A stretch of DNA of 64,000 bases from Chimonanthus salicifolius (GCA_013350335.1 CM023537.1:8175438-8239437), one strand, 5' to 3'. Counted from the stretch's first letter, positions 11,388 through 24,590 are shown. Made by a program: numbers and translations. The notes: generated by a model not told the origin, from the letters alone.

Positions 11388-12030
11388 TTTTTTTTTTAAG
11401 ATCAAGATATCCAAGCCTAAGGTCCAAATATCGGCCGATACATATCGTATCGGCCGATATATATCGGTTTTTTTAAACCGAGTAATATTGGCCGATACGA
11501 TAAGTATCGGCCGTACATACCGAATATCGGCCGATATGGCCGATATTCAGTTCGAAATATCCGTCACAATATCGGCCGATATTCATAAATATCGGTTTTA
11601 AAATTTTATTTTTTTTTAAAATACCAATACGGTTTTTCGCGGTTTTTACACTGTTTTTCGCGGTTTTTCACGGTTTTTCAGGGTTTACGGTTCTCAGGGG
11701 TGTTCACAGTTTTTTACGGTTTTTGCGGTTTTTCGCGGTTTTCCTCGGTTCAGGGTTTACGGTTCTAAGGGTGTTCACGGTTTTTTTCGGTTTTGTCACG
11801 GTTCATCACTGTTCATCACGGTTTTTTGCGGTTTTTTCACGGTTCCGATATCGGAGGAGAGAGAAAATGCCGATATCGGTATGAGAGATAAATTTATCGG
11901 CCGAAGTATCGCCCGTATCGCATATCGGCCGATATATCGGCCCAGCCGAATTTTTAACCCCTGATCCAAGCATCCCATCTAAATTTTCAGGTGTCTCACG
12001 TGACTAATCCGCATGTTATGAAAAATGATT
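11388..12030 (-). mobile_element. SINE family A copy split by a hAT-like element
   Basis: The poly-T at 11388-11397 and AAGATCAAGATATCC form the 3' end of a minus-strand family A SINE. The sequence continues after the insertion at 11417-11963 with TTCAGGTGTCTCACGTGACTAATCC. The SINE was therefore in place before the DNA transposon landed in it. Confidence 0.5.
11417..11963. mobile_element. hAT-like non-autonomous element, TATCGGCC family, copy 2
   Basis: A 547-bp element bounded by perfect 8-bp duplications, ATCCAAGC, at 11409-11416 and 11964-11971. The right end TTTTTAACCCCTG reads CAGGGGTTAAAAA when reversed, a hAT-type terminus; the left end is a weaker match. Both subterminal regions are packed with the palindrome ATATCGGCCGATAT and partial forms of it. 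The centre (about 11628-11850) is a degenerate array of CGGTTTTTCGCGG and CACGGTTTTT units. There is no coding capacity. Confidence 0.75.
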
Positions 12031-12358
12031 AAGCTGGATTTGACAAATTTTTTTTAGAAAATTTTGTACTTCTCAATACTATAAAACGAATGAAAATGGA
12101 TCTGAAGGTCCAAAATAAATGGGTCCACGAGCCGAACCCGACCCAAGCCCATGACTGTCGGGCTCTCGTGTTTTTTTTTTTTCCCGTAATTTTGTTTTAA
12201 ACCAAGGGCATTTAATAAAGCAACGAAATACCCTACTCTCTTGATGCTCGGACGGGGGTAAAGAATCACATTTGCGTCCGTCGACTCTCGGGGATCCCTC
12301 TACCTCTCTCCCTTTCCTTTTGGTGTCTACTGATTGGGGAGTTCTGTCTCAGAGGAAA
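12031..12358 (+). promoter_or_regulatory. Promoter and 5' leader region of the DTC carrier gene
   Basis: About 330 bases precede the DTC start codon. A GC-richer stretch (12110-12170), a T11 run ending at 12181 and a pyrimidine-rich leader (12285-12350) are visible. No unambiguous TATA box was chosen, so the transcription start cannot be placed. Confidence 0.35.
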
Positions 12359-15300
12359 ATGGGAGAGGTGAAAGCAAAGCAAGGTGGCGTATGGCCTACT
12401 GTCAAGCCCTTTGTCAATGGAGGAGCTTCTGGAATGCTCGCTACCTGTGTCATCCAACCAGTTGACATGATCAAGGTCACCCACCTATTTCTCTCTCTCG
12501 AATCTCTCTTCATTCTTTTCCTTATCATTTGCTCATTTCTGCTGTTTTCTGACATGGGTATTTTCTACTTAGCTTTTTTAGATTGATTCACATGTCTTTT
12601 CTTTGATGGGTTTTTTCTCCCAAAATCCTTTTCTTTTGGAGATTTGTAGTGTCTTGTGACATAGCTACTTGCTAATTTGGTGTTTTAGATAAATCTCCTG
12701 CATTTCGTTGATGGGCTTTGCTCTGCTCAAGCTGTTCGTTTTTGGGTCGAGTTTCGATTATTTGGAGATTTGTGGTGTTTACTGAAATGGGTATTTTCTA
12801 TTTTGTTGTTTTACTGTGTATTTGGTGACTCTGAGTCTCTAGAGATTGGGAATTTCAAATTCTACATGCTTGCTTTTTGGAGGCCAGTGATTGGGAAGGA
12901 CTGTTTTTTTTTAAATGGTTGATATATTAATAGATAAAGGGGCACCAGTGGTGCAAGTACAAATAAAGAAACAGAAAAAGAAAGCAACAATAATCACTGG
13001 AAAGGAAGGCAAACAATGATTCCTCAAGTCAGATCGATCCAAACTTTCCAGGCACGCAAAATGTATGATATCGAAATATTCCGGAACACCTGCAAAGAGA
13101 CAGCCCAAGAGGCACTCTTGGCAAGAGCGCGATGACCAACCGCAGAAGGAGATTCACTCTTATCTCCAATTATTTCTTTCCCACCAAAGGCTCTAAATAG
13201 TGGTGAAAAAGGATAACTGCCACAAAGAGGCACATTTCGACGAAACAGAAGCAATGTCTTAAGAAAAAGGACAACTCATCAATCGATGATGGCATAACCC
13301 AAGAAACCCCAAATTAATCAAGCACCAAGAACCAAACCTTTGAGGAGAATGTGCAATGAAGAAGAAGATGATTCGACTCTTCGGAAGCATGCAAACACAA
13401 GGGGCAAGCACTAACCATGATTCACCCACGTCTCCGAAGATTGTCCTGCGTCAAGATTTTCCCTAATGCGGCTGTCCAAACAAAGCTGATTGCCCGCAGG
13501 GGAGCATTTGAAGACCAAATTTTAGGGTTGACAGTAGCAGTACTGGAAAATGACGACGACCAAGAATAGAAGGACTTAACTGAAAAAAGACCACTCTTGT
13601 CGGGCCACCAAACAATGCAATCATCTACATTGGGGTTGATTCTGAAGGATGATAAGGACTGGAGCAGATTAGTGAAAGCTTTAGTATTGGTGGTGGAGAG
13701 GTTGCGACGAAGAGGGATGTCCCAAACCACACGGTTACCCTACAGGGAGTAGAAATGAGAGATAACCTCGGAAGGATTAAGGAGGGAAGGAAATCTAGAG
13801 GCCAAAGAGGAGCCGTCACACCACAAATCAGTCCAATACTTTAATCTATCACCACGTCCTGCCTTGAAGATTGGGAATGACTCTGTTTGAGAATGGGACT
13901 TTTCCAGTTAAGGAGGGACTCAATGTAAATAGATCTCTATCTACTTTGACCTAGTTTGCACTATGCAGGGAGTCCCCTTGTCTATCACACCCTCTCCACT
14001 CTGGTGTTGAATGATGTCTCCCTCCTCCAGTGGCAGTATACATTTGTCAAACTGAGAGATTTCATTCTGGCAGTATACATTTTTCAAACAGAGGGATTTC
14101 ATTCTTATTGTATTTCACTATTTCTAATCCCCCGGGCTCAGACCCTCTTGCCAATCACACTTTTGTCAGGTCATATCAAAGGCCTTCTCGTTTGGAGATT
14201 TGTGGTGTTTGGTTTGATAGCATCTTCTGGTTTGGTGTTCTTTCATTCATGGGTCGTATTTGTGATGCTTGGTTTGATAGGTGTTTTTTCCATTTTGACT
14301 GTTCATATTAATTTTCTGCATTTTCCATGACTGCTCCTTCCAAATTATTTCTCATTTGGAGATTTAGACTTGTGGTGTTTGGTTAGATGGGTATATTCTA
14401 GGCCGGTGCTTTTGATTAACTTCATGCATTTTTCTTTTTTAGGCCCTCTGAAAATCAATCTGCCTTGGAGATTTTGGTTTGTATGGTCGGATGGATATTT
14501 CCTAGCATGGTGTCTTTTAGTTCATGTATTTTTGTGATGGATCTGTCCTGTTAATTTTGATGGGGATTATTTATTTATATTTTAATTATTTGTCCCTTTT
14601 ATTTTTGTGCAGGTAAGAATTCAACTTGGTCAGGGATCTGCTACCTACGTTGCAAGAACCATGCTCCGTGAAGAGGGTTTCGGCTCATTGTATAAGGTTT
14701 GTGCTTTTGAACTTGAGTTAGTTTCTCTCCCTTTTATGTCCATTTGAATTTATTTTGAGGTGGGCTTGATTCTATTTACTGATTTGTTGATAAACTTATT
14801 GCAGAGGTTTTGGATCTAGCTTTTTATGTTTTTTACATGATTGACTGTAATGTAATTTTTTTTGTATTTGATGTTATTTGGAGACTGTTGATACCAAAAT
14901 TTAGGAATCATTAAGAATTTTTATTCTTGTCTCTGGGTTCTTTCATGTATGGCTTATAAGTATGGTCATTTGGTTGACTGTATGAAGTGTCACCATCAAT
15001 TTTACTTAATACTTCAGCCCTAGTGGTCAGCTTGTTTGGTGGCCTCCTATAGAACTGAAGAAATAGGATTTCAGTTTCATGGATTTTTTGAATTTCTTAA
15101 AGAAATTCTAGTTTCTGTAGATGATTTTGTAATGCTCCCAACAGAAGCTTCATCGAATCACCTAAAATGAAGATAGCATTATCAGATCTCTTAACCTTGA
15201 AGAGTTGGCTTGGTGGTCAAAACCCGCTTTTGTTTGCGGGAAGTCTTGGGATCAAGTTCCCCTCAACACAAAAAGGGTCACTCCCCATTGTTCTGTACCT

Positions 15301-18300
15301 GGTGTATGTGGATTGAGAGGTTTACACATGCCCCAAAGATTAGTCAGGTGAGACGCCTGAATACCTTGGTCTTCAAAAAAAAATCTCTCTCCATTTCTGC
15401 ATGCTGTTTCTGTTGTCAGCTCAATAATTGGCATCTGGATTTTTGTTAGTGATGAACAAAATGTTGTTTTTGGCATTACAAAACACACCCTTGAGCAATT
15501 TTTTGCAAGGGTATACCATGTCATGTACCACTAGTAGATGGTACTAGTTTTTCATTCTTTCCACTAACTGAGCAAACTTGGTTGGTGCACAGGGTTTTTG
15601 AAAATGTTGAATGACTGATGAAAAACCGAGATGACAAAGCAAAACATCATCTATTCATACTTTTGGTTTATCTTGAATCTTGTCTTGGATTTTGTACAAT
15701 ATTCTTCTTGATTCTCTAAGATGTGGCGATTGCTAATAAAAGGTTTTGCAAGTAACCATTGATTTGCAAGTACATTGAATAAATTCAGTTATTTGGGATT
15801 TTGGCAAAGCATTCTTTCTTTAAATATATTGTGTTTAAACTACATTCCTTGAGCAGGGGTTGTCAGCTGGATTGCTCAGACAGGCTACATATACAACAGC
15901 AAGACTTGGGTCCTTCAGGTGAGGATTGTGTGAACATAAAGCAGATAATTATAATTTTGTTTTGAAAGTGAGCTCTTGCTATGCTTTAAATGTTTTCTTG
16001 CTTTGAAAGCGAGCTCAACTTACCCTTGTTATTGTGTGGGTTTTGTCCTCTTTAATTATTGAATTTATATTGTTAAATGGTAAAAGTTTGATCAAATGGT
16101 TCATCATCATCATCATCTTAGCTGTCATTCCCATCGTCATTGACAAAGAGGTATCCCATTTATTATGGTTTGCTTCGATAATGATGATGATGATCACCAA
16201 CCTACACCCCTCATAAAAAAATAATAAATAAGCCCTCAATGAGTACTATTTGTTGTTGTCCTAGGGCCCTGCAAGTGCGTTTTCTATCATATATTTTTTC
16301 TTCTTTTGGATTTTATTCCTCTTCTATGTTTCTCATTCTTCCTATCTTCTTTTTTCTTTCCTCTTTTATTTTACACTTCCCATTTGGGATGTTGTTCAAG
16401 GACTTCAGCATGCTAATTTGCATAAAATGGCCTTAGATCATCTCACTTGCTGCGTGAGGATCTTTGTCATGATCTGGAATTTGAATCACATGTACGTAAT
16501 GCATTTATGGAGAGTATTCATTTGATAGTTGTGAGCTCAGAAGTTTGTCTTCCTACTGGTGCTGCCTTTGCTTTCTAAAAACCTAATTCCAAAGTGACTT
16601 CTTCCTTCAGTTTAGTTTTTATTATTGCATTATTTTTAGATGTCACTGAAACGATATGACATGTGTTTTTGGTGAGTAAAGCTTCACTGACTGTATTAAA
16701 AACATTAATTGATTTCTGCTTCACTTCATGGTTTTTTGTGGCTGAGAAGATTGCCATTGAGAAAACTCAACAGTGGAAAAGTTTATCCTGTCTTTTAGAT
16801 AAAAATGGTAGTTGATAATGCTACCAAGAAATAAACCACTTAATGAAAATATACAGAGAACGTGAAAAGAAGGGAGGAAACCTTATAGAGGATGCGTAAC
16901 ATATAACCACTCACTCCCCATGGGGTTACTCCCTCTCGACTTAACCAGTGTGTGTGGATTGTGAGGTTTACATATGCTCGTGGGATTAGTCTCACCTCCA
17001 ATGTGGGGTAAGGATACCCATGTTACAAAAAAAAAGTGCCAATACAGGACTTGAACCATCACAAACACTTCAGTTGTAAATGTGATTGTGAGAATATCTG
17101 GTCATTTTCAATGAAGTCTCAAGAGTCTTTTATTCCTGTTGTTCTCGTGTCAGTTATTGTTTTCTTACTTTCTAGATGCTTTTTCTCATAATATCTTCTT
17201 TCTACTTGTACTATCTGTTCTCCCACCTATGGCACACTACTTTATGATACTTGGGCAACAGAGGTTTAAGCGACATTATAAAGCAAATAAACCCACCTAC
17301 AGTGTCCCTTCTTTTTTGAACATTACCCGTGTATGGTGTCCTGCCTGAGATGAATTATCCACAGAGGTGGATATATGATAGTAACTGGAAGAATATATTT
17401 GCAGAAAGACATGCTATTTATTAATTTGCAGTGCTGTCATATCTGTTTGTGTGTGGCTTGGTTTTAAGAAAAATCCTTTCATTGGTTTATTTCTAATATG
17501 TTAACATGTAATACATAGAGGCTTCCTGCTGACACATTTCACGTTTCTTAATAGTGATTTTCTGAATAAGGTTACTGTTTATTTATTTCTTACTAGTAGG
17601 ATATGAAATGATATTGCTTGAGAAGTTCATTTCAATGAGATCATTTATGTATTATATATTAGCAATAACTTGATATTATGTTTAGGATTTTGACAAACAA
17701 GGCAGTTGCTGCCAATGATGGGAAACCACTACCTCTTTATCAGAAAGCTCTTTGTGGGCTGACAGCCGGAGCTATCGGAGCATCTGTTGGTAGTCCTGCA
17801 GATTTAGCTCTTATTCGCATGCAAGCGGACGCCACTTTGCCTGCTGCCCAACGTCGGAACTACACGAATGCATTTCATGCCCTTTACCGTATTGTTGCTG
17901 ATGAAGGGGTCCTTGCACTTTGGAAAGGTGCAGGCCCTACTGTAGTCAGAGCAATGGCATTGAATATGGGCATGCTTGCTTCCTATGATCAAAGTGTTGA
18001 GTTTTTCAAGGATTCTCTTGGCTTTGGTGAAGCTAGTACTGTAGTAGGTAAGATCCTTAGCTTTTTTATTTGGAATCTATATCTTATTGTACAGAGTGCT
18101 TAGAATACTTGAACATGGATTCAGTTGCATATCATTTGCCAGAGGTGAGTAATTTATTGGTGCACCATGAACTCCATACTCTCTCTCATCTATTTTGTTT
18201 TCTTTTTTAATTCTCTTTTTGATCTTATATTTTTATTCTTGTGTTCTAATTTATTTTCCCCTGTATTTTCTTGATCTCTTCTTCTTCTCTGCCTTCTTCC

Positions 18301-21300
18301 TCTTTTTAGTTTTTTCTTTCCTTTTTTTGATTTATTTTTTTCCTACTTTTTTGTAATTACCATTTCCTGTCATTTTGATTTTGAATTCTCTTTTAATTTT
18401 TCCATTTTCTTTTTCTTTTTCATGGTTTTTATTCTTTCTCTTCTTTTTTCCTCTTTTCAGTTTGTCCTTTTACTTTCACTTATGCACTTTTTCTATTTTT
18501 CCTTCTTTTCTCTTCATTTTCTTAGCTTCTATTTTTCGTTTAACTTCATGTTTCATTTTTCTCATTTTCCACTATTTTGTATCAGGCTTTTTATTAGGAA
18601 AGGGCTTTCAGGCCTTGAGCATAAATTCTAAGCCCGTGTTAGGCTTAGGCTCAGACTTGAACACCTTTTGTAAGAATTGGGCTTGGGCCTGGCATAGTAA
18701 GATTGGCCCAAGCCCTGCCTGTTGCCATTCGTAATTAACCTTGTTTAGGATGCGTTTACAACTTTCTTGGTTTTTAGAGTAAAAAGCAGAAGGTTGAAAA
18801 GATCAATAACCATGCGAGGCACTGAGTTTGTTCATCAGCAATGAGTTGAGGTAGATAGTTACCTAACAGTATGACCATGTCAACACTGATCTTTAGGTTA
18901 AGTAAAAGAAAAGTGAGTACCCTTACATGTACTAGGGTCCTTATATGCCACTTATAGTACTTAGGTCATGCACTTTAAAGGTGAGAATGACTAGTCAGAG
19001 GCGTGCCTCCAGCACATCATAGGCATGAGGGTCCTTTTTTCCTTGACACCAAGTATTTCTTGTCTCATCCCTTCCAAAGAATGACTTCAGCCACTACTAA
19101 TACATTAATGCTTAAGTTTACTGATGTTAAGATATTGTAGTTTAAGCTATGTAAAATATGCCTCTTACATTAAATGCTATTTTTGTTTGATTTTGTGGTT
19201 GACATTGTGTTAAAATTAATATTAGGTATGCTTTGGAAGAACCCTCGACATGTTTGCTAAATCTGGAAACAGCCCTATTCTTTTTGTATATTCTACGAAG
19301 TCCCAATTTTTTTATAAATTGTATGAAAAAGACTTTTCTATTCTAGTTCAATGTATACTATATAAATTTTACCTAGCATTTTCAAAATGGGGGCCAGGTC
19401 AAGATTGAGCTCTAATCCAAATGTAAGAAATGAAAGGGAAACTCTAGATTGGTTAAATACAAAAAATTGTCTGCATATTGAAGTTTTAGCCATCTAGTTT
19501 AAAGCTATAAAATAGCTGATTGGAATTGAAATCATCATCATCATCACAACCAAAATCCCATCTATTTAGAGGGTTAGCTTTTTGAGTTTAACTTCTTTTT
19601 TTGGCCTTATCATAAACCATATGGATAGTCACTCTACTGTCTTACATGTATGTATCCATTCTCTCCATGTTTTTAGTGGTCAACGCCTTCATCTACCTAC
19701 GAATTATAACCTCTCAAACATATTTTAAGAGCTATTTTTGGTGTTCTGCTAAGAGTTGAAATATCACATCATTAGATATCTCAAATTTGTTGAATTTTTG
19801 TAATTTGGCAATTCTAAGAGTACCCGTCTAATTTTGTATGGTTGGATAGGGCCCACAACCATGGTATACTCCCATTTTTGAAATGCTACATGTTGCACAG
19901 ACATTTAAAGGTGTGTGACGCATCTGTTTTGGACACTTGTAGACTCTTGCATCCATGTCAGCCACTTGTAGACACTTACTCCAGTTCGTTATAGACTCTT
20001 GAGTGCTTTTTAACGTTGTTTTCCAAAATGACTAGAATCTTACAATACCTTTCCCCTCTTAAAACTAATTAAGCTATAAATATGTTTGTTGCTTGAATGT
20101 TTGGTGTTATACTAATACATTGTTTTGTATTAATGTTATTTTGACACCTTATTTTCGTTCAAAATAAATTTAGATTTAAATTTATTTTAGTATGGTGCTA
20201 AGTCCTTCTGTCCGATTCTAGATTTGCTAAGACCGACACCTTGCACCCGTGCTAGAGTCCGACACTCGCACCTGTACATCATTGTCTTTTTGGAAAGATG
20301 GTAGTATTATACATGAAATAAACCACGAGAGACGAAAAAAGGCCAAAGGCCAAAATTGAAACTAAAAATACAAGAAAGGCCCAAGCCCCAGAAAACGTTG
20401 GCCTAGAAGAAACATCAGGCCAAGGCTGATGGCACCTATAAGACTGGAAAACACAAAAGGCTAAGAGCTATGTAAGGACATGTCTCCCACAATCATTGCA
20501 TGCGTGGCAATCCCTCTTTTAGCCAAATCATCTGCATCCCCATTAGCAGCTCTAAGAGTATGAGCAAAGGAGACATCTGCCTGGTTGCTCAATAGTATCA
20601 GCAATAATACAAGGAAAAGAAGACGGATTTTTTGCCCAGCCAGTTGTGCGAGCTGAATCCCCTTCGATAATAGCTGGAAACCAGTTTTTGCTTACATCAT
20701 AGTCATGGATTTGGATTGTTCATCAGGTGGATTTAGACTTAGTTGTGAATGAACTGGTGTCATCAAGTTACATACATTGAGGATTTCCACTCGTTGAATT
20801 GGTGGTCCTTTTTTATTTTTATTTTATTTTTTGAATGTTGATATTTTATTAGATAGAATGTAACAGGAGAGAAATAATCACAACAATGTCCAGCTAGTGA
20901 TAAAGCTAGACCAAATCACTAGTTACAGTGGACAACTAGATATCTACAAATTTAGACACTTGATCCACTTTGAGAGTTTTTTTTTTTTAAAAAAAAACAG
21001 ATTTGATTTTGAGTTTGTAGGTATTTAAGAAAAATACAGGTAAAAGAGACTGTTTCCCTGGTTTCTTATATCAACTTCACTATTTTCCATGATCCATATA
21101 AATGTAGCTCGTAGAGTTGCCCACTGAATTGCAAGAGTCTCTTTGATAAGACCATCAGAAAGCTCAAACTTTTGTCCATTTTCTACTCCTTACTAATAGT
21201 TAATATAATTCTGTTCCATTAGATGAGAACACACTAATAGAGCTTGAGAAGGATGACAATGATTTATGTAGATGGTTTCTGACAAAGCCACCAAAACTGA

Positions 21301-23147
21301 TTTGAGTTGTTGAATGGATGTCAGTTCTATTGAAGTTAAGTGTAGTGACATCAATTGGAGATGGTGCCGGAGCAATATATCTACTCGAGGGTGCTAAATC
21401 ACGAATGGATTGAATGATACAGATCTAATTTGGATATTTTGGAGAATTCCCTGGTAGTGCATGCCAATAAAAAATCTTGGCACCTTTTGGGGAGTAGACA
21501 TGCAATGGGTTGGATCACTCAAATAAGGGAAGACAGAGAGGGAGAGTAGACATGCAACAGGTTGGTGTCTTAAAGAAAGGGGAGAGGATTCAGGTTGGTT
21601 CTACTCGACCCATTTATTTTACTGTGACCCGAATTCACCAATCTATTATATGGATCAACCTTTATATGAGGTTTGTTCTACTCGATCCATTTAGTTGACT
21701 GTGACCCGAATTCACCCATCTATTGTATGGATAACCTTTATACGAGGTTAGTTCTACTCGATCCGTTTAGTTGACTCTGACCCGAATTCACCCATCTATT
21801 ATATGGATCAGCCTTTTTCAGCACATACTTGCATAAGTGGTTTCCCTAACTGCAACTCATTTACCCATGTGTTTAAATCATTGAATCCATTTGATTTGAA
21901 TCAGACCTAAGCCATTTAGACTCCTTTAACCCATTGAAGCCCCCTTTTTGGGTGAAGAACCAAAATTAAAAAAAATATGTTGTTCCCAAATTTTTATGCA
22001 TGAAGAATGTACGAAGTGTCCAAAAATGTCTTTAAAATGACATTAATGCCTCCAAGAACATGTTTGATTTTTTCTCACTGACCCTTTTAGGGGGAAATGG
22101 GGGTGCCCATCACCCAATACTGCATTGGCATTGCATTACATGGGTGAAAATGCTTGCTGCTGATCATTAATGCTAAATATTGAATAAATACAAAAATCAC
22201 ATGACAAAATGCTAGAAAATGTTGTGCTTTAACATCATTGTGTTGAAGAATAATCTTATTTATCTGAGATTGACTTTGCAAGTTCTACTTGATTTACATC
22301 TGTTTGAGCTGTATTATACATTTTGAATGTAACAGATTTAATGAAATAAGCCACTTAAAATATCTACAACTATCCTATGGAGCATTTACTTGAGTATTGG
22401 CATCATATCATGTTCATAATTTTACATTGGAAATCTGCAAGGATTTGGGTATCTTTTCATGTCAGCTTTCAGTTGAATCCTGTAATTTAATAGCTGGTGG
22501 ATGTGGCTTGCAGTTGTTGGGTTATGTGTTGGACCAACTAGCACAACATGCACTCTAGTATTAATTTATTCTTTCCCACTAGTTGGCACAGCATTTTAGG
22601 CGTTCACTTGTAGATGCTTTTCTACACAGAAGGTCCTGCACCCTTGCAGGGGATTTCTGAAGTTCTTGTATAGATTGATGGATTCCTCAAAAGGAATAAA
22701 AAATTTGGTATATTACTGAATTTAAAGCATAGTTTCGTGTTAACAATCTTTTTTTTTTCCTCTTTATTTTGGTTACCAGGTGCTAGTGCTGTATCAGGAT
22801 TTTTTGCATCAGCATGCAGTTTACCCTTTGATTACGTCAAAACCCAAATACAGAAAATGCAGCCAGATGCCACAGGAAAGTACCCATACACTGGTTCCTT
22901 GGATTGTGCTTTGAAGACTCTGAAATCTGGTGGACCCTTCAAATTCTATACAGGATTTCCTGTCTACTGCGTTCGGATTGCTCCCCACGTTATGGTAAAG
23001 TCATCTTGGTTTTTTCATTTTCTTGACAGCTCGTGAATTTCAGCCCATTTCTTTCTATAATTGTTGATTGTTGGACGGTTTGTTTTGTAGATGACGTGGA
23101 TATTCCTGAACCAGATCCAGAAGCTGGAGAAATCTGTTGGTTTATAG
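12359..23147 (+). CDS. DTC: Mitochondrial dicarboxylate/tricarboxylate carrier (DTC)
   Basis: An inner mitochondrial membrane carrier exchanging malate, oxoglutarate and citrate-type anions. Six exons join in frame with GT-AG introns: 12359-12475, 14613-14696, 15857-15918, 17686-18047, 22780-22994 and 23091-23147. The product is 298 residues, the usual length of the plant protein. The N-terminus MGEVKAKQGGVWPTVKPFVN is typical of DTC. The three-fold mitochondrial-carrier repeats carry PVDMIK, the plant-type variant SPADLALIRMQ and PFDYVK. The C-terminus is short (FLNQIQKLEKSVGL). Introns 1 and 4 are large and hold LINE remnants. Intron 4 also has a pyrimidine-rich low-complexity tract and a 77-bp tandem repeat. 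All exon phases agree and there is no stop or frameshift, so the gene looks intact. Confidence 0.95.
12903..13868 (-). mobile_element. 5'-truncated LINE in DTC intron 1, with target duplication
   Basis: On the minus strand this carries the 3' end of an L1-type LINE. The zf-RVT domain (frame 13422-13730) reads VWWPDKSGLFSVKSFY, then SFVWTAALGKILTQDNL, and continues as CPLCLHASEESNHLLLHC. Its poly-A appears as a T run at 12904-12912. The flanks GATTGGGAAGGACT (12889-12902) and GATTGGGAATGACT (13869-13882) are a 14-bp target duplication with one difference. It is antisense to DTC. Confidence 0.85.
15196..15390 (+). mobile_element. SINE family A, full-length copy in DTC intron 2
   Basis: This is the best family A copy. 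It has box A TGGCTTGGTGGTC near 15207, box B GGGATCAAGTTCCC near 15247, the family body (GTGTATGTGGATTGAGAGG, then GATTAGTCAGGTGAGACG) and an A9 tail at 15377-15385. Flanking ATCTCTT and ATCTCTC may be the target duplication. The boxes indicate tRNA ancestry. Confidence 0.7.
16893..17035 (+). mobile_element. SINE family A in DTC intron 3
   Basis: It contains the family body GTGTGTGTGGATTGTGAGG and GGGATTAGTCTCACC and ends in an A9 run at about 17026-17034. The 5' half is poorly preserved and box A is not convincing. Confidence 0.5.
18180..18575. repeat. Pyrimidine-rich low-complexity tract in DTC intron 4
   Basis: About 400 bases are almost entirely T and C on the plus strand. The open frames across it translate to phenylalanine- and serine-rich strings that are not proteins. 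Confidence 0.8.
20287..20692 (-). mobile_element. 5'-truncated LINE tail in DTC intron 4
   Basis: Read on the minus strand it gives the end of a plant LINE ribonuclease H domain: DADDLAKRGIATHAMIVGD. Flanks TACATCATTGTC (20275-20286) and TACATCATAGTC (20693-20704) form a 12-bp target duplication with one mismatch. The tail is short and eroded (TTTTTGG). Confidence 0.7.
20805..20995 (-). mobile_element. Possible LINE 3'-end fragment
   Basis: A T-rich run (20809-20833) followed by GAATGTTGATATTTTATTAG resembles the minus-strand poly-A and 3' UTR of LINE tails elsewhere in the window, such as the one at 12903. No protein domain was recognised. Confidence 0.3.
21599..21828. repeat. Three-copy tandem repeat of about 77 bp in DTC intron 4
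   Basis: Units start with TTCTACTCG at 21599, 21676 and 21752, giving periods of 77 and 76. Each contains a variant of TGACCCGAATTCACC and ATATGGATCA. Copies differ by scattered substitutions, so the array is moderately old. Confidence 0.85.
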
Positions 23148-24300
23148 AGTTCCAATCATGGAATTCTTATGTCAGCTTTATTAAAATTTGTCGGCTCTGT
23201 TTTCTAGTTGAGGCTGGTTTTGTCAACTTGACGGCCCTTATTTTACTTTGGGAGGTTTTACACTGCCATTCAATTAGGACATAATAATTGATAACATACA
23301 CTATCAGAATCCTTACGGAGTACATTTTTTTGGCATTGAAAATATAATTGTTTCAATCTGATTGTAGTTGGGATGATAGTCTGTTTCCCTTTGATCTGGG
23401 AATGACAAACCTCATTTGTATTTGGAATCAAGGTTTACAGTACCTCAGTTTTTGTTTGAGCTTGTCTATGGCATGTACTCTACAATACTGCATGTTAAGA
23501 GTTGAAAACTAAATGGTTGGCGAAGGTTACTGTCACAATCGAAGATCAACCCTATTCCATTTGAGTCACTTCAGCAAAAGATCCATGTACTTGGCTTCTC
23601 ATTTAACTAGATCAAAGAAATTCTTTGGTTGTGGACAATCGTCTCATGTTTGCAATGAAAGTCATGGTTGGGTCTATGCTTTCATTCCCACATTTTGGCA
23701 TTAATCAACAAATGGGTGCTATTTTGTTTTCCTGAGCTTGTTGAAATCCAGTTGATTCGTTTCTTCTGAATCATGTTGGGAATGAATAGGCTTGGTAAGA
23801 TCAAGTACAGCAAGTAATACTGTGTAATCCACATGAATGTTTACCTAGTTGCTTAACTATTAGAATGCATTTTTTTACTGTGTGCCGATACCATCAGCGG
23901 TTATATCAGAATGAAACGGGATTTATAAGAACATATAGGGGATCTGAGTGGACAAATAACAATCTATTCAAAGCTTTTAAACTTTGCGAATGCCTGCCAA
24001 TATATCTTTGATTTCTTTTTAACTGAGATGGAATGCACGAGTTTCGGCTGAGTCCGCTGCTAAGCTCGTCTCCGGGTGTCGGGGGTGGTATGTTAATTCT
24101 TTTTTTATAGATTTCTCAATTCATTTAGTTTTCTGGGTACAATTGGTTATTCAAGAAAATGCAAAACAAAGTCTATCTTTAATTTGCATCTCTCTATTGT
24201 GATATAACAGCCTTCTAAAATGACTGACATTAAGGTGCTGAATGTAAAACCCCTGATGTTTTATAACAGAAGAGTGCCATGTTGATTGAAAGAGTATTCT
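23148..24300. other. 3' flank of DTC, no gene recognised
   Basis: The probable 3' UTR of DTC and intergenic sequence. No coding frame or repeat family was recognised. Confidence 0.5.
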
Positions 24301-24317
24301 TGTAAAATGATGCATTA

Positions 24318-24590
24318 GGGCCCCTTAGGAGAAATTTTACCTTCCAAAGGAGTTTGGAGGGCTTGGTATCCGTTACCCTTCTCTGATTAATGAGGCATGC
24401 ATGATCAAGAGGGCATGGGACATCATGTCTGGGCCCAGAATATTTTGACTTCTGGGGCCCATGGGAAATACCTTAGGCGGTGCTCCTTCCTGCTTTGGCT
24501 TTCTTGGCTACAGAATCAACTCCAATGACTGTCTGGATTGTGAGCTGAAGGCCCTGCATTCCTTTCTTCACTCGTTCACTGCTCGGATAA
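24318..24590 (+). mobile_element. LINE reverse-transcriptase C-terminal fragment
   Basis: A broken frame reads EFGGLGIRYPSLINEACMIK, then RAWDIMSGPRI. This is the GGLGI(R)-type motif after the reverse-transcriptase domain of plant L1 elements. It is truncated at both ends and followed directly by a SINE. Confidence 0.7.

Noticed and set aside
16087..16195. ATCATC/GATGAT repeats read as a coding or regulatory repeat
   Set aside because: Short imperfect trinucleotide runs in DTC intron 3, on both strands, with no further structure.
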